From NCBI GenBank assembly GCA_902806295.1, contig CADCWB010000030.1, positions 1-5,208 of the forward strand: 5,208 nt of DNA, written 5' to 3'. Both the position numbers and the translations under genes were made by a program. Shown in pieces: positions 1 through 5,208 of this stretch; position 1 is the first letter of the stretch, and each line of letters begins with the position of its first letter. The notes under the pieces are model-generated. The model saw only the letters and a list, made by a program, of their open reading frames with translations, was not told the DNA's origin and searched no databases. Source of the DNA: an uncultured Sphingomonas sp. (GTDB taxonomy: Bacteria; Pseudomonadota; Alphaproteobacteria; Sphingomonadales; Sphingomonadaceae).

Positions 1-2661
1 AAGCTGGCGAACGGCCTGACGGTGATCGTGCACGAGGATCGCAAGGCCCCTGTGGTCGCGGTCAGCACCTGGTACAATGTCGGCTCCAAGGACGAGCCGC
101 ACGGCAAGACCGGCTTTGCGCACCTGTTCGAGCATCTGATGTTCAATGGTTCGGAGAACCTGCCGGGCGACTTCTTCGAGTATCTCCAGAGCATCGGGGC
201 CACTGACTACAACGGCACCACCCACTTCGACCGGACCAACTATTTCCAAACGGTTCCGCGCGGCGCCCTCGAGAAGGCGTTGTTCATGGAGTCCGACCGC
301 ATGGGCTATCTGCTCGGCGCCATCACCCAGGCGAAGCTGGATAACCAGCGGGGCGTCGTTCAGAACGAGAAGCGCCAAGGCGATAATCGGCCCGGCGGCC
401 TAGTCTTCTACGAAGTGCTGGCCAATCTCTTCCCTGCGCCGCACCCGTACCATCACAGCCCAATCGGCTCGATGGCCGACCTCGACGCCGCCAGCCTAAC
501 CACGGTCCAGGACTGGTTCCGCGACAACTACGGCCCAAACAATGCCGTGCTGGTGCTGGCCGGCGACATCAACGCCCAGCAAGCGCGTCCCATGGTGGAG
601 AAGTACTTCGGCGCGATCAAGCGCGGGCCGGTCAACGTTCCGGCATCCGCGCCCGTGCCCGCCGCGCGCACCCGCGACACCATTGTCATGAAGGATCGCG
701 TCGCCGCGACCACTGTGTCGCGTTACTGGGCTGTGCCCGGATTGCTCGACCGGCAGACCGCCGCACTGGACCTTGGCGGCTCGGTCCTTGGCGGCCTTGC
801 CTCATCGCGGCTCGATCAGGCGCTGGTTCGCGACGAGAAGCTCGCGGTGTCGGTCAGCGCCGGCAACCAGTCCTTCCAGCGGGTTGGCGTGTTCCAGGTC
901 AGCGCCACGGTGAAGCCGGGCGTCGAGCCGGCAGCGGTCGAGAAGCGCCTCGACGAGCTGATGGCCGACTTTATCGCTAAAGGCCCGACCCAGGCCGAAC
1001 TGCGTCGCGCCTCCATGACCGAAGTGTCCGGCCGCATCCGCGGGCTGGAGCAGGTCGGCGGCTTCGGCGGCAAGGCCGTCGCCTTGGCCGAGGGTCAGGT
1101 CTACGCCGGCGATCCCAACTTCTACCGCAAGAACCTGCGCGAACTGGCCGCGGTCACCCCGGCGGAGGTTCGCACCGCCTTTGGCCGCTATCTCGCCCGT
1201 CCGCCGCTGAAGCTTCGGCTCGAGCCCGGCGAGCGTCCGCCCTATGTCGAAGCCAAGGGCGCACCCAAGGCTGCCGCCGCTGGCGCGGCACCGCCCCCCT
1301 CCACCAAGCGAGAGGTTCCGTCGGTCGGCAGCCTGGCCGCGCTCGACTTCCCGGACGCGCAACGGGCCCAGCTCTCGAATGGTATGCGCATCACCTACGC
1401 CCAGCGGGATGCCGTTCCCGTGACTCAGATGGCCCTGCTGTTCAACGCCGGGACGGCGGCCGACGCCCCAACCCAGCGCGGCCTTCAGGGCATGGTGCTG
1501 AGCCTGCTCGACGAGGGTGCTGGCTCGCTCACCTCGCAGCAGATCGCCGAGCGGAGGGAAGAGCTTGGGGCCGAGATATCGACCGGATCAACGCCGGATA
1601 GCAGCACCATCTACCTGTCGGCCCTTTCCGCCAACCTTGCGCCCTCCCTCGACCTGCTGGAGACCGTGGTCGAGCAGCCGACCTTTGCGCCGGCAGAGGT
1701 GGAGCGAGTCCGCACCCAGCTGCTGACCGGCATTGCCCAGGCCCAGAAGGATCCCAACCAGATCGCCCAGCGGCTGCTGCCGACCCTGCTCTATGGCGAG
1801 GGCCATCCCTATGCGGCCCGCGGTGCGGGTGATCCCAAGGCGGTAGCGGCGTTCACCCGCAACGACCTTGTCGGCTTCCAGCAGCGCTGGCTGCGGCCCG
1901 ATAATATGGAGGTGTTCGTCGTTTCCGACCTGCCGCTCGCGCAGATCGTGCCGCAACTGGAGCAGCGCTTTGCCAGTTGGCAGGCACCTGCCGTTGCCAA
2001 GGGAACCAAGACGTTCACCGCTCCCCCGGGCCGCCCAACGGCGCCCCGGATTGTGCTGGTGGATCGTCCGGGCTCGCCGCAGTCGGTGATCCTTGGCGGT
2101 CAGATCACGCCGGTGAACCCGCGTGGCGACATCGTTCCTGTGACCAGCGCCAGCGAGGTGCTGGGCGGCAATTTCCTGTCACGGATCAACATGGACCTGC
2201 GTGAAACCAAGGGCTGGTCCTATGGTGTCCGCTCGAACTTCACTCTCAACCAGAACGCCGCGCCATACGTCATCAGCGCTCCGGTGCAGGCCGACCGTAC
2301 CGGCGACTCAATCGCTGCGCTGAACCAAAACATCAACGATCTGCTCGGCGGCAAGGGCGTGACCGGCGATGAGCTAAGCCGGTTGGTGAGCAATAACGTC
2401 GATGCCCTGCCTGGCCAGTTCGAGACCAGCACCGCCGTGCTTGGCGCACTGATCAACAACCGGCTTTATGGGCGGCCCGACAACTACCAGGAGCAGCTCG
2501 CGCCCAAGTATCGCGCCCTGACCACGGCGGGTCTGGACACCGCGCTACGGCAAGCCGTCGATCCGAAAGGCTTCGTCTGGATCGTCGTTGGCGACGCCAA
2601 GACCGTGCGGCCGCAGCTGGAGAAGCTGGGATATCCGGTGGAGGTGGCTGAACCACGCTAA
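1..2661 (+). CDS. M16 family zinc metallopeptidase (fused active and inactive halves), 5'-truncated by window edge
   Basis: This encodes a pitrilysin/insulinase-type (M16) peptidase. The reading frame is open to base 1 with family-typical residues (KLANGLTVIVHEDRKAPVV), so the GTG at 22 is an internal valine and the true start, with any signal peptide, lies outside the window; 886 residues are visible. The inverted zinc motif HxxEH is HLFEH at bases 121-135, and the third ligand is probably the Glu at 367-369 (QNEKR), about 77 residues further on, which is normal spacing. The first substrate-binding M16_C-like domain begins near 490. An Ala/Pro-rich linker at about 1237-1335 joins a second M16 half. 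There the HxxEH position reads GMVLS (1489-1503), so that half is presumably non-catalytic, but it keeps the conserved ETKGWSYGVRS segment (2203-2235) expected of the C-terminal half. Family members often act in the periplasm on peptides or misfolded proteins; the substrate is unknown here. The stop is TAA, followed by a terminator. Confidence 0.93.
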   Translation, partial: KLANGLTVIVHEDRKAPVVAVSTWYNVGSKDEPHGKTGFAHLFEHLMFNGSENLPGDFFEYLQSIGATDYNGTTHFDRTNYFQTVPRGALEKALFMESDRMGYLLGAITQAKLDNQRGVVQNEKRQGDNRPGGLVFYEVLANLFPAPHPYHHSPIGSMADLDAASLTTVQDWFRDNYGPNNAVLVLAGDINAQQARPMVEKYFGAIKRGPVNVPASAPVPAARTRDTIVMKDRVAATTVSRYWAVPGLLDRQTAALDLGGSVLGGLASSRLDQALVRDEKLAVSVSAGNQSFQRVGVFQVSATVKPGVEPAAVEKRLDELMADFIAKGPTQAELRRASMTEVSGRIRGLEQVGGFGGKAVALAEGQVYAGDPNFYRKNLRELAAVTPAEVRTAFGRYLARPPLKLRLEPGERPPYVEAKGAPKAAAAGAAPPPSTKREVPSVGSLAALDFPDAQRAQLSNGMRITYAQRDAVPVTQMALLFNAGTAADAPTQRGLQGMVLSLLDEGAGSLTSQQIAERREELGAEISTGSTPDSSTIYLSALSANLAPSLDLLETVVEQPTFAPAEVERVRTQLLTGIAQAQKDPNQIAQRLLPTLLYGEGHPYAARGAGDPKAVAAFTRNDLVGFQQRWLRPDNMEVFVVSDLPLAQIVPQLEQRFASWQAPAVAKGTKTFTAPPGRPTAPRIVLVDRPGSPQSVILGGQITPVNPRGDIVPVTSASEVLGGNFLSRINMDLRETKGWSYGVRSNFTLNQNAAPYVISAPVQADRTGDSIAALNQNINDLLGGKGVTGDELSRLVSNNVDALPGQFETSTAVLGALINNRLYGRPDNYQEQLAPKYRALTTAGLDTALRQAVDPKGFVWIVVGDAKTVRPQLEKLGYPVEVAEPR

Positions 2662-2687
2662 GCTCGTCCGCCCGATGAGTTGAAGGG

Positions 2688-2719
2688 AGGGCCGGCGCCA
2701 ATCGCGTCGGCCCTTTTTT
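2688..2719 (+). terminator. Rho-independent terminator of the M16 peptidase gene
   Basis: An 11-bp stem (2688-2698 paired with 2704-2714, one G-U pair at 2695/2707) encloses a 5-nt loop (CAATC). The run of six T at 2714-2719 begins with the last base of the stem. It starts 26 nt after the peptidase stop codon. The T-run contains the complement of the purK stop codon (2718-2720). On the minus strand the same hairpin would lie 3 nt after the purK stop, but it is followed by CCCTTCAAC rather than a U-run, so it should terminate purK transcripts less efficiently. Confidence 0.88.
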
Positions 2720-3782
2720 ATGCGAACGGCTTCACTCGGGTGACATGCCCCATCTTGCGACCAGGCCGCGCCTCCCCCTTGCCATAGAGGTGCACCGCGG
2801 CGCCCGCCTCCGCGACGAGCTCGGGCCAACGATCGACATCGCTCCCGATCAGATTGTCCATTGTCGCTCCAGCCCCGCGGAGCGCGGTCGAGCCGAGCGG
2901 CAGACCGCAAATCGCCCGAATATGCTGGGCGAACTGCGACGTCTCGGCACCCTCGATCGTCCAGTGCCCGCTGTTGTGAACGCGCGGTGCGATCTCGTTG
3001 ACGATCGGACCGTCGACGCAGGCGAAGAACTCGACGGTCAGCACGCCGACATGCTCCAGGGCCTCAGCGATACTGGCTGACATGGCGCGCGCCGCGGGCC
3101 CATGCCGCTCGATGCTGGCGCTGGCGGGCACGCTGGAACGGCGCAAGATGCCGTCTTCGTGCCGGTTCTCAGGCAGCGGGAAAAAGGCGGTCGAGCCATT
3201 CTGGCCGCGGGCCAGGATCACTGAAAACTCCGCCTCGAAGCCGACGCCCTGCTCCGCCACCGCAGGCTGCTCGCCGATCGCCGCCCATGCCTGCGCGGCT
3301 TCGGCGCTCGAGCGAACCCACGCCTGGCCCTTACCATCGTAGCCGTAGCGCCGGGTCTTCAGCACCAGCGGAAGGCCGATCGCTTGCACCCCGACTTCGA
3401 CTTCGGCGAGACTCGAGACCGCGACCCACGGTGCCACCTGGCCGCCGCTCGCCTCGATGAAGCTCTTCTCCTCCGCCCGGTCCTGCGCCACTGCCAACGA
3501 CTTGGCGCCGGGGCGCAGCGCGCCGGCGATGGCGGCCAGCGGCTCCACTGGCAGGTTCTCGAACTCGTAAGTGACGACGTCCACCGCAGCAGCGAACGCT
3601 TTCAGCGCCGCCACATCGTCGAACGCCGCGCGGGTGAAGCGGGCTGCAACGTCGGCAGCGCACGGCCGCTCATGCGGATCGTAGATGTGGCAGCGATAGC
3701 CCAGCTCGGCTGCGGCCAAGCTCAGCATGCGACCGAGCTGGCCGCCGCCGATGATGCCGATGATGCCGCCGGGCTCGATCAC
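2718..3782 (-). CDS. purK: N5-carboxyaminoimidazole ribonucleotide synthase (PurK)
   Basis: PurK is a cytoplasmic ATP-grasp enzyme that converts AIR, ATP and bicarbonate to N5-CAIR in de novo purine synthesis; PurE uses the product. The protein has 354 residues, the usual family length. Visible landmarks are the N-terminal nucleotide-binding-like GIIGGGQLGRM (residues 9-19), YEFENLP (72-78), the ATP-grasp glycine-rich loop with KTRRYGYDGKGQ (142-153), FFPLPENRHEDGILRRSSVPA in the middle, NEIAPRVHNSGHWTIEGAETSQF from residue 262 (metal/ATP-binding and substrate region), and the C-terminal GKGEARPGRKMGHV. The start is GTG at 3782-3780. It is the only credible start because an in-frame TAA (the purE stop) lies directly before it and the next ATG is after the GGGQLGR loop. 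No strong Shine-Dalgarno sequence precedes it, only a GAG about 9 nt upstream, so translation is probably coupled to purE. Confidence 0.97.
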   Translation of the reverse strand: MIEPGGIIGIIGGGQLGRMLSLAAAELGYRCHIYDPHERPCAADVAARFTRAAFDDVAALKAFAAAVDVVTYEFENLPVEPLAAIAGALRPGAKSLAVAQDRAEEKSFIEASGGQVAPWVAVSSLAEVEVGVQAIGLPLVLKTRRYGYDGKGQAWVRSSAEAAQAWAAIGEQPAVAEQGVGFEAEFSVILARGQNGSTAFFPLPENRHEDGILRRSSVPASASIERHGPAARAMSASIAEALEHVGVLTVEFFACVDGPIVNEIAPRVHNSGHWTIEGAETSQFAQHIRAICGLPLGSTALRGAGATMDNLIGSDVDRWPELVAEAGAAVHLYGKGEARPGRKMGHVTRVKPFA

Positions 3783-4262
3783 TTAGGGTTGCTCGGCCAC
3801 GCCTTCGGTTTGCGTCCGGCGCCATTCGTCGACGCGTTCGGCCAGGGCCTCGTCTGACAGGGCGAGGATCGAGGCGGCAAGCAGGCCTGCGTTGATCGCG
3901 CCCGCCTTGCCGATCGCCAAGGTCGCCACCGGCACCCCGCCCGGCATCTGCACGATGCTGAGCAAGCTATCGAGACCCTTCAGCGCCTTGCTTTCCACCG
4001 GCACGCCCAGCACCGGCAGGCTGGTCATCGACGCCGTCATTCCAGGCAGATGTGCCGCCCCGCCGGCGCCGGCGATGATCACCTGCAGGCCGCGCTCCCG
4101 GGCGCCACGGGCATAATCATACAGACGCTCGGGTGTGCGATGGGCGGAAACGACTTTGCTTTCGTGGGTTACACCCAGGACGGCCAGCGTGTCGGCAGCA
4201 TGGCGCATCGTGTCCCAATCGGACGAGCTGCCCATGATTATGCCAACCGCGACGCCGCTCAT
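3783..4262 (-). CDS. purE: N5-carboxyaminoimidazole ribonucleotide mutase (PurE, class I)
   Basis: PurE rearranges N5-CAIR to CAIR, the step after PurK, as a cytoplasmic oligomer. The 159-residue protein is full length for class I PurE. It shows GIIMGSSSDW (residues 7-16, phosphate binding), SAHRTP with the catalytic His at residue 41, AGAGGAAHLPGM, PVLGVPVES and SIVQMPGGVPVATLAIG. The presence of purK next door supports the N5-CAIR mutase type over the class II AIR carboxylase. Two ATG codons lie in tandem (4265-4263 and 4262-4260). I chose the second because the GGGA at 4272-4269 is 6 nt from it and only 3 nt from the first; the alternative adds one Met. The open frame extends further upstream to 4388, but that stretch has no family similarity. 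purE is the first gene of a purE-purK operon. Confidence 0.97.
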   Translation of the reverse strand: MSGVAVGIIMGSSSDWDTMRHAADTLAVLGVTHESKVVSAHRTPERLYDYARGARERGLQVIIAGAGGAAHLPGMTASMTSLPVLGVPVESKALKGLDSLLSIVQMPGGVPVATLAIGKAGAINAGLLAASILALSDEALAERVDEWRRTQTEGVAEQP

Positions 4263-4268
4263 CATTGT

Positions 4269-4272
4269 TCCC
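4269..4272 (-). promoter_or_regulatory. Shine-Dalgarno sequence of purE
   Basis: On the minus strand GGGA is followed by ACA and then two tandem ATG codons. Spacing is 3 nt to the first ATG and 6 nt to the second, which favours the second as the purE start. No other purine-rich stretch lies close by. Confidence 0.5.
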
Positions 4273-4291
4273 ACGGCCGATGGGCCGAGTT

Positions 4292-4309
4292 CGAGCTTTA
4301 GGAAGCTCG
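4292..4309. repeat. Perfect inverted repeat (7-bp arms) in the purE leader/promoter region
   Basis: CGAGCTT (4292-4298) and AAGCTCG (4303-4309) are exact reverse complements separated by the 4-nt spacer TAGG. The repeat lies 30 bp upstream of purE and overlaps the possible -10 element of purE. It could be a dimeric repressor operator or a small hairpin in the leader RNA. It has no T-run on either side and so is not a typical intrinsic terminator. The repeat is directly visible; any function is inferred. Confidence 0.45.
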
Positions 4310-4323
4310 TGGCTCCGGTGCAA
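4295..4323 (-). promoter_or_regulatory. Possible sigma70-type promoter of purE-purK
   Basis: Read on the minus strand, TTGCAC (4323-4318) is followed after 17 nt by TAAAGC (4300-4295). The spacing is ideal but both hexamers are only partial matches to TTGACA and TATAAT. Transcription would begin near 4288, giving a leader of roughly 25 nt before the purE start. Chance matches are common, so this is a weak call; position and spacing are its main support. Confidence 0.3.
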
Positions 4324-4390
4324 CGGTTCGGGAATCCACAAGCGGCTCGTTTGCGGTTATGAGTCGCGTTGCAACACTCGGGCTGCATCC

Positions 4391-4969
4391 ATGACCAACC
4401 TCGTGCCGGACCTCCACGATCGAAGCGCTCTGGTAGAGGAGGTTGGTCGCTTGCGGGCCGAGATCGCGCGGCTCGAGCACCGCGTACGCGACCTCGACCG
4501 ACTCGCCCATTACGACAGCCTGGTCCCGGTCCTGAATCGGCGCGGCTTCATCCGCCAGCTGGTGAAATTGGTCGACCGCACCGACCGCTACGGCGACGGC
4601 GGAGGAGTCCTGTTTATTGATGTCGATGGGCTGAAGCTGGTCAACGACAGCTACGGCCATCATGCGGGCGATGCGGCGCTGGTTCATGTGGCGCAAATGC
4701 TGGTCGGAGGCGTTCGGCAGAGCGACTGTGTTGCACGGATCGGCGGCGATGAATTCGCGGTCCTGCTGGAACGGGTCAACGGCGAAGAGGCGGCAGAGAC
4801 GGCGGCCAGACTGGTGGACCAGATCGCCGGCACAGAGTTCGGGCATGACGGGCATGCCAGCCCGCTCAGCGCCGCGATCGGCATCGGGATGATCGAGCCG
4901 GGCGACAAGGCGGAGCAGGTCCTCATCCGCGCCGACCGCGCGATGTACGAGGAAAAGGCTGCGGCCTGA
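4391..4969 (+). CDS. Small GGDEF-domain diguanylate cyclase with N-terminal coiled coil
   Basis: This is predicted to condense two GTP into the second messenger c-di-GMP. The 192-residue protein has a heptad-like, charged N-terminal segment (about residues 12-40, EEVGRLRAEIARLEHRVRDL) that probably forms a dimerising coiled coil, followed directly by one GGDEF domain. No signal peptide, membrane segment, receiver or PAS domain is visible, so it should be cytosolic. Catalytic features are intact: YDSLVPVLNRRGF (41-53), FIDVDGLKLVND (75-86) with metal-binding aspartate(s) at 77/79, and the signature GGDEF at 118-122. RQSD (109-112) lies exactly five residues before GGDEF, matching the RxxD allosteric inhibitory site. 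The ATG at 4391 was chosen because the upstream in-frame sequence (ATG codons at 4265 and 4280) overlaps the purE control region and lacks domain character. The ribosome-binding site is weak (GGG, 8 nt upstream). It is transcribed divergently from purE and converges on gpmA. Confidence 0.92.
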   Translation: MTNLVPDLHDRSALVEEVGRLRAEIARLEHRVRDLDRLAHYDSLVPVLNRRGFIRQLVKLVDRTDRYGDGGGVLFIDVDGLKLVNDSYGHHAGDAALVHVAQMLVGGVRQSDCVARIGGDEFAVLLERVNGEEAAETAARLVDQIAGTEFGHDGHASPLSAAIGIGMIEPGDKAEQVLIRADRAMYEEKAAA

Positions 4970-4978
4970 CGCGGGCTC

Positions 4979-5208
4979 CTAGCGCTCGCTCAGATAGTAG
5001 CGGTCCTTCACCTCAAGCTGATCGGTCAGTTGATAGACGATCGGCTGACCGGTTGGGATCTCGAGACCGACGATATCCTCATCCGAAATGCCGGAGAGAT
5101 GCTTCTCAAGCGCTCGTAGTGAGTTGCCATGAGCAGAGATCATCACCCGCTTGCCGGCCTTCAGCGCCGGTGCGATCTCCGCCTCGAAATAGGGGAGCAC
5201 CCGAGCGA
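4979..5208 (-). CDS. gpmA: 2,3-bisphosphoglycerate-dependent phosphoglycerate mutase, C-terminal part (truncated by window edge)
   Basis: This is the last 75 residues of a GpmA-type enzyme, which interconverts 3- and 2-phosphoglycerate in glycolysis and gluconeogenesis in the cytoplasm. The visible sequence begins ARVLPYFEAEIAPALKAGKRV and contains ISAHGNSLRALEKHL. Its His (codon 5131-5129) is the second active-site histidine of the family, which works with the phospho-accepting His of the N-terminal RHG motif outside the window. The segment IPTGQPIVYQL and the ending DRYYLSER fit the family; some homologues such as the E. coli enzyme have a longer tail. The GTG at 5200-5198 is an internal valine, because the frame continues with ARV up to the right edge. 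Roughly two-thirds of the gene is missing. The stop is TAG, 9 bp from the converging cyclase stop codon. Confidence 0.95.
   Translation of the reverse strand, partial: ARVLPYFEAEIAPALKAGKRVMISAHGNSLRALEKHLSGISDEDIVGLEIPTGQPIVYQLTDQLEVKDRYYLSER

Larger units (their letters stand above)
4263..4390. promoter_or_regulatory. Shared divergent intergenic region of purE and the diguanylate cyclase gene
   Basis: This 128-bp stretch is the only intergenic DNA in the window able to hold promoters for both divergent genes. It contains the purE Shine-Dalgarno sequence, the 7-bp inverted repeat at 4292-4309, a possible purE promoter, an imperfect direct repeat (TGCAAC followed by TCGGG, at 4319-4332 and 4370-4382) and the short palindrome GTTGCAAC at 4368-4375. 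I found no convincing -35/-10 pair for the rightward gene. The region can be read through in frame on both strands, but neither translation looks like protein of either family, so I treat it as non-coding. Confidence 0.55.

Noticed and set aside
22..24. GTG as the start codon of the M16 gene.
   Set aside because: The frame is open to base 1 and the preceding residues (KLANGLT) match the usual start of an M16 domain, so the gene continues beyond the left edge.
802..1362. A 186-codon open frame on the minus strand inside the M16 gene.
   Set aside because: It lies wholly opposite a well-supported peptidase gene, its translation shows no recognisable domain, and long antisense frames are expected in GC-rich DNA.
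3331..3663. A 110-codon minus-strand frame within purK.
   Set aside because: It is an alternative-frame shadow of purK, with an arginine-rich low-complexity translation typical of out-of-frame GC-rich DNA.
4348..4355. CGTTTGCG upstream of purE, resembling half of the enterobacterial PurR operator.
   Set aside because: Only one half-site matches; the other half does not, and a PurR of that type is not expected in an alphaproteobacterium.
4266..4388. An in-frame N-terminal extension of PurE beginning at 4388.
   Set aside because: The extra residues (MQPECCNATHNRKR...) have no family similarity, the canonical start fits PurE length, and a Shine-Dalgarno sequence precedes the tandem ATG pair.
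4265..4390. An in-frame N-terminal extension of the GGDEF protein beginning at 4265.
   Set aside because: It would occupy the purE control region up to its first codons, and the residues are not domain-like; the ATG at 4391 starts directly before the coiled coil.
4298..4855. A 185-codon open frame on the minus strand opposite the GGDEF gene.
   Set aside because: It overlaps an intact GGDEF gene with all motifs present, and its translation has no recognisable domain.
5198..5200. A short 73-codon gene starting at the GTG at 5200.
   Set aside because: The sequence is plainly the C-terminal part of GpmA, and the frame continues upstream with ARV to the window edge, so it is a truncated gene rather than a small one.

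Overview
This is an ordinary housekeeping stretch from a GC-rich bacterium, most likely an alphaproteobacterium and possibly of the Sphingomonadales. I infer the lineage from high-GC codon use, the fused secreted-type M16 peptidase, the alphaproteobacterial style of the short GGDEF protein (DSLVPVLNRR in place of the usual DxLTGLxNRR) and the short C-terminus of GpmA. No search was run, so the lineage is inference. I see no mobile element, CRISPR array, tRNA, rRNA or phage gene.

Layout from left to right. (1) A long M16-family zinc peptidase gene runs rightward. Its 5' end is cut off by the window, and a strong intrinsic terminator follows its stop codon. (2) purK and purE lie on the minus strand in the order purE-purK, converging on the peptidase gene. 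The purE stop codon is followed with no gap by the GTG start of purK in the same reading frame. (3) A divergent intergenic region of about 128 bp holds a 7-bp perfect inverted repeat, a possible purE promoter and an imperfect direct repeat. (4) A small GGDEF diguanylate cyclase gene runs rightward. (5) The 3' end of gpmA lies on the minus strand, 9 bp beyond the GGDEF stop codon, and runs off the right edge.

How the genes relate. PurK and PurE catalyse consecutive steps of de novo purine synthesis (AIR to N5-CAIR to CAIR) and clearly form an operon. The diguanylate cyclase uses GTP, a product of the purine pathway, and shares its upstream region with purE; a regulatory link is possible but unproven. 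GpmA is glycolytic, and its proximity looks incidental. The M16 peptidase is a separate, convergently transcribed unit.

I found no convincing undescribed system. The points most worth a second look are the zero-gap in-frame purE/purK junction, the inverted repeat over the putative purE -10 element, and the control region shared by purE and the cyclase gene.
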